From contig CAXIPT010000003.1 of the NCBI GenBank assembly GCA_964030475.1, positions 11,676,667 through 11,740,666 on the forward strand: 64,000 nucleotides of DNA. The letters run 5' to 3'. The stretch comes from Tethya wilhelma. Taxonomy: Eukaryota > Porifera > Demospongiae > Tethyida > Tethyidae. A model generated the notes under the pieces. The model was given only the letters and a program-made list of their open reading frames with translations. It was not told the DNA's origin and searched no databases. Both the position numbers and the translations under genes were made by a program. Of this stretch, positions 1 through 13,000 are shown piece by piece (the first letter of the stretch is position 1; the number at the start of each line of letters is the position of its first letter).

Positions 1-126
1 ATTGGATTGGCTACTATGTGCAGTTGATGCAAGACTTGCTGTATTATAATATATAATTGATATTATAATCAAGGCATCATTGAACCTATACACCAATCAG
101 TGTTAATAAACAACCTGTATACTTAC

Positions 127-3100
127 GGTCTAATGACGACACGGCAGAATCTGGACTTACAAAGAATGATCTGAACCATTCCCACCATGATATTGTATGG
201 CCTAAACGTCACAGAAGAAATCTATTGTAATTTGATCCTTGAAAAATTAAAGAATGAAAAAACTCAACTTACTATGAGCAGTAACAGCAACATAACAGTT
301 AAGGTGTAGTCCCCCAACTGTACATGTTACGTGTGAACTCTCCTCATAAAATTCTCCTCCTGGGAGATTAGCAAATTGAAATTCTGGTGTTAAGTCAGGT
401 TTCAACTTGGATGGCGATCTTCCAGCTGCTGCAAAGCATTGCTGGTTAGTGTGAGGGCTAGACAGGTTTGTGATTGTCAGCTGCACCACTCCTTGGTAGT
501 CTCCCTGGGAACAGTACAGCTCATACACGGCACTGGCTGGTTGTGTTTGCTCAGGGAAGATGAATGAAGGGTGTGTTGACTTGTACTTGCGAATCACCAT
601 GGTGATCTCTTGGCCATCTGGAAAAGACCCCTCTGGGACAGTGATCTGTATTCCTTCTTCCCTCCACGTTATCAGTCTCCCTCTTGGACCAACTGCTTCC
701 ACCAACTCACCAGTGAACTCAGCTTTACCTATAAGATGTGCATGTATGTTCTATGATTTGTACATTATGTTATAGGCTAGTAGGTACAACTTACATAAAA
801 GTATTAGCGACTTTGAATTCAAGTTGTAGCTGGTCAGTGTATGGTTGTCTTCCAGTAGCTCTCCATTGCAGTAGAGTTGTTGACAACTGGGTTCAATTTG
901 AGATTCACGTTCAAGATTTTCCTTCAAAGCACGAACAGTTTCATCAAGGAAGATGCTGGCAGATATCATGTTTCCACTGAGATGCTTTACATTAAGTTTA
1001 GTGGGAGTTGTTACTTCAATAATGCAATCTTGATGAATGTAGTAGTAGCCCAGTGTTCTACCATCATCCAAACATTTATTATTGTACACCAATTGTTGTA
1101 GACTCGGTGAAACCATCTTTTCTATTGAAATCTGTATTCGTAGTTTCAGACTGAGGATGGTATCAGTAGGGTTAACTGAAATTAAGAGGGTTTTACCATC
1201 ATTTGTCTTAACCCTGATCTTCATAGAACTTTGAGACTCAAGGAGATGCATCAATTGACCAGATTGAATATTGTAGTCTGAAAGTGTCTGGTTATCATCC
1301 AGCTTCTTGCCATCAAAGACGAGAGAAAAATTGCTCACTGAAATTCTTTCTTCGGTTTCAATTTTAGATTTCACAAATGAAATTTTATCTCGTAAATAAC
1401 ACTCTACTGCTATAGATTGTCCACATGACCTTTGTATTGCTAATTGTATTGCTTCAGGGTCTCTAGGTAATCTGACAACAAGGTGAAGTGTCGATTCTTT
1501 CTGTATATTATTATAGTCACTCAGTGTTCTTCCATTTTCTAGTTGTTGACCAGCAAATATCAGTCGCTGTTGATCTGGTGGGATTTGTTCTTTATCTTGG
1601 ATCTTTGCTTTCACATTTTCAACTGTATCACTTGGTTCAACTTCCAGTGTTATCGTCTTTCCAGAGAGGGTCTTGATGAATATTTGCATTCCTCCACGAA
1701 GTCTGAGTACCAAGTGTAGTGTGGACTCTTTTTGTATGTTGTAGTCACTCAGTGTCCTTCCTTCTTCTAGTCTTTTACCAGCAAATATCAGTCGCTGTTG
1801 CTCTGGTGGGATTCCTTCTTTGTCTTGGACCTTTGTCATCACATTTTCAATTGTGTCACTGGCTTCAACCGTTAGTGTTATTGTCTTTCCAGTGGTGGTC
1901 TTAACAAATATTTGCATACCATAATAATTATAGTTTTGCATTTATCATGACTCCATTTTGAATGTTGCAGTAACTTAATGTATTGCCGCCACACAGACTC
2001 ATGTTCCTGCTAGTAGATACACGATAATAATTTGGTGACGAAAGTTTTTTCTGAGCACGTGCCTTTTCTACTACAGTATGTATTGTGTCACTTGCTGGAA
2101 CATCAAGAGCCACTATCTCTCCACTTTGCTTGATTATATTTGAAGTGAGCTTCACAGATATTTTCAACTTTTGAAGACGTATCACTTGCAATATAGCCCC
2201 CTCTTGAATATCATATTCTCTCAGTCTTTGTTCCTCTTCAAGACGAACACAATTAAAGGTGAGTTGTATCTCACGGGGTCGGATACCTTCTTTCTCTTGT
2301 ATCTTTTCCTTCACAGTTTGGATAGTGTCACTAGGGACTACTTCTACAATTATCCTTCTTTTCCAATGAATTCTGATGAATAGTGGCATTCCTTGTTTCA
2401 GAACTGACTTATGCACAACATAACTATGGCCTGCATGTATTTTATCACTGTCTTCAAGCTTTTTGTGGCTACCAAAACCTTCGTAAAAGGAATGTGACAG
2501 GTCAAGTTGTACCCCTTTCTCTTGTTGGAGTTTTGCTTTAATGTCTCGTACTGTATCATTTCTTTCAATCATCAATGTCAATCTTTCACCAGCATCATCT
2601 TCAATAGATATTTGCTGAATACGAAAGTATAATGTATCATCAGCTTTAACATTCAAGTCACGAAGGATTTCAGAATCACTGTTTTCTAAGTAATAATTAC
2701 CCCAAGAAAATTTTAATCTTGATAGTTGCTGATGTTTAGGTGGTACACCTTCCTTGTCCTGGATCATTTTCTTGACTCTTCCAATTGTCATGGTAGGGGC
2801 AACCTTCAACAGGTGCTTCACTGTCACACCATCACATGATATGTATAGATTTTTCACTCTTTCCAATTCCAATTTCAACACATTTTCTCGTTTGATTTGA
2901 TAGTGTTCAAGTGTTCTAGAATCGTCCAATAGCAGCTCACCTTGGTGCCGAAGTAGAACATAACTTTCTGATGAAATTCCTTCCCGTAGTTGTATCGTTT
3001 CTCTAACGTCTTGAATACAACTATCTCTCCTGGAGTCCAAGGCTATGAGCTTACCAGAAGAATTCCTGACGTAAACCTGTATAAAACCATCATCATTCTT

Positions 3101-3127
3101 CTCTCGTTTGGACAACACGCTACCCAT
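127..3127 (-). CDS. Gene A: poly-ubiquitin-like/ZU5 protein, 3' end outside window, one frame break
   Basis: Six-gene array member, cut by the window edge. The large exon (3127 to 795) encodes about ten ubiquitin-like (Ubl) domains: five divergent, two near-canonical ubiquitins starting MQIFVKT and MQIFIKT, and three divergent ones including the RSCGQSI unit. Unit 1 ends LRLRGG and joins directly to the next Met; unit 2 ends LPRD and has Q at the K48 position. The start MGSVLSK fits N-myristoylation. The reading frame breaks near 1934-1937, where the minus strand has four A; one extra base would restore it. The large exon ends at a GTAAGT donor (794); the ZU5-like exon is 728 to 273 ([19 protein letters not shown]); a small linker exon (201 to 127, WWEWFRSFF) follows. 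The Death exon seen in the paralogues should lie left of the window. Domain calls are solid; function is inferred. Confidence 0.8.
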
Positions 3128-3280
3128 GACTCATGGAATAGTAGATTAAAAATATTATAAAGTAGATAGTATCTCTTGCTGTCAACTTGTGGGTTTAATG
3201 AAATTGTTCTGTTTACTCCTACGCATGAATGCGTGACGTCTAACCTTGCCTTAGAGACTCTAAAATGGACACGTAACTAG

Positions 3281-3298
3281 TGCGCATGCGCATGCGCA
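3281..3298. promoter_or_regulatory. Two overlapping NRF1-type palindromes upstream of gene A
   Basis: TGCGCATGCGCA occurs twice in overlap (3281-3292 and 3287-3298), about 155 bases upstream of the gene A start. This is the NRF1 consensus known from bilaterian promoters. A CRE-like TGACGTC lies near 3235. The rest of 3128-3860 shows no convincing gene. Confidence 0.45.
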
Positions 3299-3859
3299 TG
3301 CATGGCGCGGCGCATATGTATGCACTCACGAACAGTTGTAGGAACGTAAACGGAAAAAGGAAAACCATGAACGCAATCGGAAAAAGGAAAAATCAGGCCG
3401 CATGGGCCGCATAGCAAGGGGGCAGGGCAGGGACACTGAAATGAACGGAGAACTCTGGCGCCTCCTGGTGACGGATCAGTAGCTTTGTATAGCTCTATCT
3501 CTCTTGGCCCTGGCTTAACTTATCATGGGCATGGTGACTTTGGCCTTTGTAGCATAACCACGATGCTTTGAGGCTGAATATAGTGCAGTCATCCCTCAAG
3601 TTTGTAATAGCAACTGCCAACTTCCAGCATTGCCTAGGTTCAACTTCATTTTCATGAATTGCCCCATTATAAACAACTTTGACCATTCATAGCCTGACAA
3701 GTTTCCTTTCAAGCATTAAATGCACATTAAAGAAAATGTGCTACTGGAAAGCCACTGAGCTATCATTGTACATGTAACAATATAATTTCAGTGCATGGAG
3801 TTTCCAAGAAAAGGACCAAATCAGTGTACCCTATTTTTGCTCTAACTAGCTATCATAAT

Positions 3860-5147
3860 GACCAGACCTATATAGTGACCAGCCTCTGTCTCTGAGCTAT
3901 AGGAAGCATTATGATCACCCTGTGAGTGTGTTTGGTTTATGTTAGCTAACGAATTTAGAAAAAATGTATAAAATTGTACCCTATAGTATTCAACCAATTC
4001 TATAGGCTCTGTCACAGTGACCAGCTCCTGTCTCTAAGCTATGAAAAGCATTGTGGTCACCCTGTGAGTGTGTTTGGTTAATTGAGATGATATTTTTTCC
4101 ATTACTTAGCTAACAATTTGGAAAAATGTATAAAATTGTACCCCATTCAGCCAATTCTTCCTCTAGCTAGGACTAGACTCTGTCACAGTGACCAGCTCTT
4201 GTCTCTAAGCTATGAAAAGCATTCTGATCACCCTGTGAGTGTGTTTGTAGTTTAGATAATATTTTTCCATTACTTAGCTAACAATTTGGAAAAATGTATA
4301 AAATTGTACCCTATTCAACCAATTCTTACTCTAGCTAGCTAGGACTAGACTCTGTCACAGTGACCAGCTCCTGTCTCTGAGCTATATGAAGCAATCTAAT
4401 CACCCTGTGAGTTTGTTTGGTTAGTTTAGATAATATTTTTCCATTTACGTTAGCTAACAATTTGGAATAATGTGTACCCTATTCAACCAATTCTTGCTCT
4501 AGCTTGGACTAGACTCTGTCACAGTGACCAGCTCCTGTCTCTGAGCTATATAAAAAGCATTTTGATCACCCTGTGAGTGTGTTTGGTTAGTTTAGATGAT
4601 ATTTTTCTGTTACGTTAGCTACCGAATTTGGAAAAAAATGTATAAAATTGTACCCTATTCAACCAATTCTTGCTCTAGCTTGGACTAGACTCTGTCACAG
4701 TGACCAGCTCCTGTCTCTGAGCTATATAAAAAGCATTTTGATCACCCTGTGAGTGTGTTTGGTTAGTTTAGATGATATTTTTCCGTTTACGTTAGCTACC
4801 GAATTTGGAAAAAAATGTATAAAATTGTACCCTATTCAACCAATTCTTGCTCTAGCTTGGACTAGACTCTGTCACAGTGACCAGCTCCTGTCTCTAAGCT
4901 ATGAAAAGCATTCTGATCACCCTGTGAGTGTGTTTGGTTAGTTTAGATGATATTTTTCCGTTTACGTTAGCTACCGAATTTGGAAAAAAATGTATAAAAT
5001 TGTACCCTATTCAACCAATTCTTGCTCTAGTTTGGACTAGACTCTGTCACAGTGACCAGCTCCTGTCTCTAAGCTATAAAAAGCATTCTGATCACCCTGT
5101 GAGTGTGTTTGGTTAGTTTAGATGATATTTTTCCGTTTACGTTAGAC
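3860..5147. repeat. Tandem satellite, about 8 units of 150-180 bp
   Basis: The phrase CACAGTGACCAGCTC recurs near 4014, 4185, 4356, 4516, 4695, 4876 and 5046, with a weaker first copy near 3863. Spacing is about 150-181 bases. The rightmost units are almost identical (period about 175-180) and the left ones have diverged, so the array has been growing recently at its right end. It fills the gap between the 5' flank of gene A and the 3' end of gene B. Short ORFs within it are repeats of one another and not genes. Confidence 0.9.
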
Positions 5148-5191
5148 AAAATCCTACGTACATGCCAGGTTTATTAAGGACACACGAACAT

Positions 5192-8100
5192 CTAAATGAT
5201 TTGGTGTTCTGTCTTTACAAGTTCCCCAAAACCATCATCATTAGTCATACATGTTCTGATCGTTCTTATGACTCTTCTATAATCTCCCAGTCTCTCAAGA
5301 GCTGTGATAATCTTCTCCCATGATGGGTCTCCCTCATTGTCAAGCCAGCATCCAAGCATATTGGAACGTTTGCGATCAATTTGACTCTGAGGGTACTGCT
5401 GATCAATTTCATTTAGTTTAGCCACACTGATTCCAAGTTGAATGCCAAGAGAATACCAGTCTACAGTCCTCAGTACTACCACCAGGTCCTTTAGATCTGG
5501 ACTCTGCCAACCACTCGTGTGGACTAAATTTGACCCTGAGTGAAACAAACAACTACTATAATGTGTTGTTATACTTCTATAACTAAACTAACCTTCATCA
5601 GGACCAGGTGGTGCGGAGGTAGATTGACTTTGCTTACCACTGTTGGTCAAATGTTCCTGTCCTGTATTATATATGCAGCAGTCTAGTAAGTACTATAACT
5701 GTCAAAATCATAATATAAAGCAACAATGGACATACTCTGTGGTGGGAGAGATAAAGTGGAATGTGTATTTGAATCATATTGTCTCGTGAAAAATGATTTG
5801 AATCGTCCCCATACTCCGGACCGTGATGGGGGGTTGTAACCTGTAATAGGCAGTATATAGAATAATAATGTCATGAAGATCTTAAATTTTAGTCTTTGGA
5901 GTCTGGGAGATATTGTCACTTCAGTTCTCTATCAGAATGCCACTTTAGGTTTTAGGCGAGTATATATAGGTCACAAAAGTTACATATAATAGTGCTTTCA
6001 ACTTACTTGCAGTAGAAAGATAACAATTCAGCTGCTGTAAGATGATTGTCCCATGAGTGTCCTGCTGGTCAAATTCTCCTCCAGACAGATGAGTGAAGTG
6101 AAACTCAGGCATCAAGTTTGTCTTCAAAGTAGAGGGTAATCTTGGAGCTTGTATGAAGCATCTCTGACCAGCTTGAGTGCTAGTTAGTGTCAGCTGGACA
6201 CTGCCTTGGTAGTCTCCTTGGTAACAGTACAGCTCATACACAGCACTGGCAGGTTGTGTTTGCTCAGGGAAGATGAATGAAGGGTGTGTTGACTCATACT
6301 TGCGAATCACCATGGTGATTTCTTGGCCATCTGGAACAGACCCCTCTGGGACAGTGATCTGTATTCCTTCTTCCCTCCATGTTATCAGTCTCCCTCTTGG
6401 ACCAACTGCTTCCACCAGCTCACCAGTGAACTCAGATTTACCTAATAGGATGGCATTGTGTTTATTGTTATGACATTGATCATACTAGTTGGTACAACTC
6501 ACATAGCAGTATTAGAGATTGGGAATTCAAGTTGTAGCTGGTCAGTGTATGGCAGTCTTCCAGTAGTTGTCCATTGCAGTAGAGTTGTTGACGACTGGGT
6601 TCAATTTGTGATTCACGTTCAAGTTTTTTTTTCAAAGCAATAACCATTTCATCAGAGTAGATGATGGCTGATATGATGTTTCCACTGAGATACTTTACAT
6701 CAAACATAGTGGGAGTCATCACTTCAATAATACAACCTTGATGAATGTAGTAGTAGCCCAGAGTTCGACCATCATCCAAACATTCGCCTTTATATATCAA
6801 ACGTTGTAGACAAGGTGAGACCATCTTTTTTATTGAAATCTGTATTCGTAATTTCAGACTGAGGATGGTATCAGTTGGGTTGACTGAAATTAAGATGGTT
6901 TTACCATCATTTGTCTTAACCCTGATCTTCATCGAACATTGAGACTCAAGGAGATGCATCAATTGACCAGATTGAATATTGCAGTCTGAGAGTGTCTGGT
7001 GGTCGTCCAGCTTGTTACCATCAAAGACAAAACTACAATTGCTTGTTGAAATTCTTTCTTTTCGTTCAATTTTAGATTTCACAGACAAAATTTTGTCTTT
7101 TAGAGAACACTCCATTTCTATAAATTGTCCACATGATCTTTGTATTGATAATTGTATTAAACCTCCAGGGCCTCCACGTAGTTTGAGAACAAGGTGAAGT
7201 GTCGACTCTTTCTGTATATTGTAGTCACTCAGTGTTAGGCTTCCATCTTCAAGTTCTTTGCCACGAAATATCAGTCGCTGACAATCTGGTGGGATTGCTT
7301 CCTTCTCTTGGATCTTTTCTTTCAAGTTTTCAATAGTGGCATTGTCACCGATTCCTATTGCTATTACCTTTCCAGTGAGGGTCTTAACAAATATTTGCAT
7401 TCCTCCATAAAGTTTGACTATCAAGTGTAGCGTAGCTCTTTTCTGCATGTTGTAGTCACTCAGTGTTGTTCCATCTTCTAGTTGTCTTCCATTAAATATC
7501 AGTCGCTGTAGATCTGGTGGGACTCCTTCCTTATCTTGGATCTTTGTTTTCACACGTTCAATTGTGTCACTTGCTTCAACTTCTAGTGTTATGGTCTTTC
7601 CAGTGATGGTCTTGACAAATATTTTGTTCCTTGTTATCAATTCCATCATGTTTCCATCTTGGACATTGTAAAACACAGTGCTTTGGTGTAACACAGTTCA
7701 TTGCCACTGTGATCCAGAAGTAGCATATCATCATAGTGCCAATTTTTCTTAAGTTCATCTCTGATACTTTCTATTACAGTGAAAATTTGGTCACTGGCTT
7801 TAACTTCTAACGATACTATCTCATCAGAATCAGACACCTTAATGAATATTTTCAATTGTCTGCAGAGTATCACTTCCAATAGAGCCCAATCACGTATATT
7901 GTAATCATTCAGAGTTTTACTCTCTTCTAATATATGATCACATTCTTCTAATAGATGATCACCAATATCAAGACTTCTCTCGTGGAGCTGGATGTCTTCC
8001 TCCAAAGCCACTTGTAGCTTCTCTTTTACAGTTTTAATACTATCACTTGGTAGGACATCCAGAGTTATCATTCTCTTCCAGTGGACTCTGACAAACACCG

Positions 8101-8821
8101 GCATTCCTTGAAATGTCTTGAGCACTAGACAGTAACAATCACTTATGAGTATTTTACTACTGTCATTTATCTTCATTGGCTCGTCAGTATCTTTGTAACT
8201 GAAAAAATGTTGCTGGTCAAATGGAAACCCTTTCTCTTGTTGGAGTTTTGCTTTGACATCTCCAATTGAGTCATTTCTTTGTACTAGCAATGAAAATGTC
8301 TCACCATTGTGAACTTCAATGAAAATTTGTCGAATGTCAAGGTAAAAGGTTTTAGAACTTGTATTATCTCTTAGTAATAAATCTGTAAGAGCCAAGCTGT
8401 CTTCTAAATCACTTTTCGTCTGTAATGATAGTTTCTGGTGTTCAGGTAGTACACTTTCCCTGTCTTGAATCATTGTCTTGATGCTTTCAATAGTTGTGGT
8501 GGAAGTCACCCAAAACTGCATTGTCTGATCGGGTGAATCATTTTTTATGACATTTATCACCAACACCTCCAGCAACAAAACACTTTCTCTTTGGATTTGA
8601 TAGTGTTCAAGTGTACCAGAGTCTTCTAACTGCTCTCCACCTTGGTGCTGCCAAAGGACCTGATAATCAGGTGAGATTCCATTGTGTAGTTCCATCTTCT
8701 CCTTAATATCTCGGACACAAAAATTGCTCTTGCAATCTAACGCAAATAGATCACCACTGGAGGGATCTCTAACATAAATCTGTACAAGATTTTCTTCTTG
8801 TTTAGACAACGACTTTCCCAT
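5192..8821 (-). CDS. Gene B: poly-ubiquitin-like/ZU5/Death-domain protein, one frame break
   Basis: Complete array member. The large exon (8821 to 6503) has about ten Ubl domains: five divergent, two ubiquitin-like (starting [11 protein letters not shown] and [11 protein letters not shown]) and three divergent. The start MGKSLSK fits N-myristoylation. The frame breaks at a 4-base T run on the minus strand (plus 7670-7673); alignment to gene E implies one lost T. Then come the ZU5-like exon (6441 to 6007), linker exon (5840 to 5736, [10 protein letters not shown]), a short Ser/Pro exon (about 5663 to 5592) and the Death exon (about 5537 to 5192) with [10 protein letters not shown] and the [15 protein letters not shown] helix pattern. 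All junctions have GT-AG. The first ubiquitin unit has R at the K48 position; the second keeps K48, ends LKLRGG and is followed by Pro. Role as a Death-domain adaptor is inferred. Confidence 0.85.
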
Positions 8822-9059
8822 TTTGAGCTTGAACTGAAAAATATGTCTCTATACAACAATGACAACTATATATCTGCATGATCACAAGATTTGTGGGTGG
8901 TCTGATATGATACGACCATCTACATGAACATGATCAACAATTAAAGTTCTTATCATCCAAACAAGAGTATTCATGACAATTAAGTCTGGACTTGACATGA
9001 ATATCAGTAGACCAAGCCACAAAATGAAATTTTAAGAATAAATTCATAAACAATTGCAT

Positions 9060-9830
9060 ACTTCATCTTATTTGATATAGGTTTTATTATGTAAGCTTAC
9101 AAGTTTGTTTGCTGTGGTACAAGATATACACAGCATGCTGCTGTGAGTCCCCCCACACTGATCCAATGAGTCTGATGGCGTCTCCACAGAGTGCTCTTCT
9201 GCAGTACCTGCCAATGAACAGTGAACAAACAAATAATGACAATACATATAGAGTCATAGACCGACAATCACACATTGAGTAATGCTTAAAATTACATGCA
9301 CGTACAACTGAGAGGGCCTTATTGTCATGCGTCAGAAGACTAAATTGCTCGTGATTGTCATGGCCACTAGCTAATGTCACAGATTCAGCCTGGTAGAGTT
9401 TGAATCAGTTGATCATGGCAATCAAGATTGAGATGGTATCTGTAGTGAAAGTATCAAGACTGCTGTCTTGTTCTTCCTTGGAATTAATCATTGTAGGGAC
9501 ATTATCTTTCTAGATCTCCTCCAAGCTGAGTGTATACCAGAGCTACCATCTGCATCAGGTTTGGCAGCTGTATTTATAGCAAGAGTTCCGGCTTTTCAAT
9601 ATATACAATTTTGTTGGACAGTAGCCTAGCAACACATTGAGAAGTGTATTAGGTATAGTTATTACCGCATTTTCTGCAAATTTACACAGAACGGTACAAA
9701 ATGCATAATTGTACTCACCCCTTCTTGATAGAACTGAGGAAGCTCTCCTACAACTACTGAATAGTTATCCACAGCTCTCAAGCTAGTCCGGCATCCACCT
9801 TGTTGCACCAGGTTAAAATTTCAGATCCAT
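9060..9830 (-). pseudogene. Decayed partial copy of THUMPD3
   Basis: Matches the intact THUMPD3 gene at 26-27.9 kb in the same orientation. 9100-9380 corresponds to the last two exons and their intron (CRRALCGDAIRL and LLTHDNKAL are readable). 9430-9600 corresponds to the acidic Ser-rich segment before the THUMP domain, and 9660-9790 to exon 2 and its flanks. The middle, including the methyltransferase motifs, is deleted, and stops and indels interrupt the frame. Introns are retained, so this is a DNA-level duplicate and not a processed copy. The remaining gap to 10096 shows nothing recognisable. Confidence 0.85.
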
Positions 9831-10096
9831 GATTATAAATTGAAGTGGTGACCTTTACCTTATATAGTCTGTTATTAATTTTTCTCTTGGATTGTATAAC
9901 ACCAAGTTTACACTCTACAACAAGTGAATCTGTTATAATACGAATACTGTACAACATATAATTTTAATACTAACCAAAAAACAAGAGATACATGACATGA
10001 CATGTGCAAGTAGAGAGATAAAATATAACAGAAACAATAAATGGTTTTATGGTGTCCTAACTTCACCAGATTCCCAAATACCATCATAATGAGTAG

Positions 10097-13000
10097 CTAA
10101 TGCATGTAGTTACTTTTGATTGTTTGCATCACTCTTCCATAATCTCCCAATCTCTCAAGAGCTGTGATAATCTTCTCCCATGTGGGATGTTCCTCAGTGT
10201 CAAGCCAGTATCCAAGCATATTGGAACGCTTGCGGTCAATTTGACTCTGAAGATACTGCTGATCAATTTCATTTAGTTTAGCCACACTGAATCCAAGTTG
10301 AATGCCAAGAGAGTACCAGTCGACAGTCCTCAGTACTATCACCAGGTCCTTTAGATCAGGACTTTGGCTACTTGTGCCTAGATTTGACCCTAAATGAAAT
10401 AAACAACAATGACAATAACAAAAAAAAAAGCAACAACCAACAAAAAAAAAAAGCCCCATAATATGTAATTGTGTTGTCATGCATACTTGCAATCATTATA
10501 ACTAAACCAACCTTCTTCAGGACCAGGTGGTGTGGCAGACTGACTCTGCTGACTGCTATTGGTCACATGATCCTGACCTGTATTGGATTATGCATGCAGC
10601 ACAGTCAAGTCAGTCTGTCATATCATGATATTGTGCAACAATAGACATACTTGGTGGTGGGAGAGCTTGGGTAGGCTGTGTATTTGAATCATATTGTCCT
10701 GTGAAGAATGATTTGAGTCGTCCCCAAACTCCAGATGGTGGGGGATTATAACCTGTTAGGAAGTAGAAAGCAATATCAGATCAACTCTAATGAAATTAAT
10801 TTTTATGAATATACCAAATATTTTGGCACAGAATTTAACTTTTGTGGCTTTTTAATATCGCATCAAACATTATCAATGAAAATTGCTCCAATGAAAAAGT
10901 GTGATATTGTACTGAATTACATGCACACCTACACATGATCAGGAGCTTATAATGAGGGTTGTAGGCACAATGCAAGAACCAATTTCACAAAAATCTACAG
11001 TAATAATTTTTTTACTTGACAACGGTGTGGCAGCATCTGTGCTTGAATCAGATCGTGCTGGAAAGAATGATTCAAAGAGTCTCCATGGAGCTTGATGGTT
11101 AATACCTGTCATGTGTGCAGTGGTTTGTAGTAAACTAATAATGGATAACCTTTCAACTGTATTGCATAATAATAATAATTAGTCCCAGTACTCTCTTGAC
11201 ATTGTATCCACTACTCACTTGCCACAGCAAGATAGCAGCTAGGCTGTATTCTGATTGTTCCACGAGAACTATGCTGATCGAACTGTCCTCCTGGGAGATG
11301 AGTAAAGCAGAATTCTGGTGTGAAGTCAGGTTTCAACTTATAGCGTGATCGCGGAGCTTGTACAAAGCATCTCTGACCAGTTAGAGGACTAGTGTTAGTG
11401 ATTGACAGCTGGACACTGCCTTGGTAGTCTCCTTGAAAACAATAGAGCTCATACACAGCACTAATAGGTTGGGTGTGATCAGAAAAGGTGAATGAAGGGT
11501 GTGTTGACTCGTACTTGCGAATTACCATGGTAAAACCTTGGCCATCTGGAACAGACCCCTCTGGGACAGTGATCTGTATTCCTTCTTCCCTCCATGTTAT
11601 CAGTCTCCCTCTCGTACCAACTATTTCCACCAGCTCACGAGTGAACTCAGATTTACCTGTAATAACAATAAAATTTTTTATTGAAGCATGACATTAGTCT
11701 TTGGTGTCAGGGAGATATTGTCATTTCAGTTCTCTATCAGAGTGCCACTTTAGGTTTTAGGCGAGTATATAGGTCACGAAAGTTACATATAATGTGCTTT
11801 CAACTTACTTGCAATAGAAAGATAACAGTTCAGCTGCTGTAAGATGATTGTCCCATGAGTGTTCTGCTGGTCAAATTCTCCTCCAGGCAGACTAGTGAAG
11901 TAAAACTCGGGCATCAAGTTTGTTTTCAAAGTAGAAGGTGATCGTGGAGCTTGTATGAAGCATCTCTGACCAGTTAGAGGACTAGTAGTGGTGAGTGACA
12001 TCTGGACACTGCCTTGGTAGTCTCCCTGGGAACAGTACAGCTCATACACGGCACTGGCTGGTTGTACTTGCTCAGGGAAGATGAATGAAGGGTGTGTTGA
12101 CTTGTACTTGCGAATCACCATGGTGATCTCTTGGCCATCTGGAACAGACCCCTCTGGGACAGTGATCTGTATTCCTTCTTCCCTCCATGTTATCAGTCTC
12201 CCTCTTGGACCAACTGCTTCCACCAGCTCACCAGTGAACTCAGATTTACCTAGAATGGCATTGTGTGTTTCATTGTTAATACATTGATCATACTAGCTAT
12301 ATAGTTGGTACAGCTCACATAGCAGTATCAGAGATGGGGAATTCAAGTTGTAGCTGGTCAGTGTACGATGGTCTTCCAGTAGCTCTCCATTGCAGTAGAG
12401 TTGTTGACAACTGGGTTCAATTTGGGATTCACATTCAAGTTCGGTCTTCAAAGCAAAAATTGTTTCATCAAGGAAAATGGTGGTAGATATCACATTTCCA
12501 CCAAGGGGCTTTATATCAAGCTTAGTGGGAGTAGTCACTTTAATAACGAAGCCTTCATGGATGGAGTAGAATGTGAGTGTTCGAGTATCACGCAAGAATT
12601 CGTGGTTGTACATCAAACATTGCTGACCTGGTGTGACCATATCTTGTATTGTAATCTGTATCCTCACTTTCAGACTGAGAATTGTGTCAGTTGGATTGAC
12701 AGGTATTGGTGTCATTTTGCCATCACTGGTCTTGACAGTGATCTCCATTGAACATTGTGACTCCAGTAGATGTAAGAGAGTACCTGATTGTATGTTGTAG
12801 ACTGATAGCATTTGACTATCATCCAATTTCTTTCCATTGAAGACAAGGATGTGATCCTCAAAGGATATTCTTTCTTGCTTCTTGAGCTTGCATTTGAGAG
12901 TTGAAATTGTGTCCTGTGAAGAACAAGTTACTTCTATTGATTGTCCACATGATCTTTCAATGTAAAGTTGAATGTTAGGCCCATGTAGTCTGACATGAAG

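Noticed and set aside
1928..1941. Programmed -1 ribosomal frameshift joining the two halves of gene A (and the similar site in B)
   Set aside because: Neither site has an X XXY YYZ slippery heptamer in the upstream frame, and no obvious downstream structure was seen; single-base loss or a base-calling error is simpler.
751..1941. Ordinary polyubiquitin gene
   Set aside because: Only two units are near canonical, and the frame continues into divergent Ubl domains and splices to a ZU5 exon, unlike polyubiquitin genes.
4753..5116. Two near-identical 62-codon ORFs
   Set aside because: They are the same satellite unit read twice, one period apart.
9087..9380. 97-codon ORF as a gene
   Set aside because: It crosses an intron of the THUMPD3-derived pseudogene in mixed frames.
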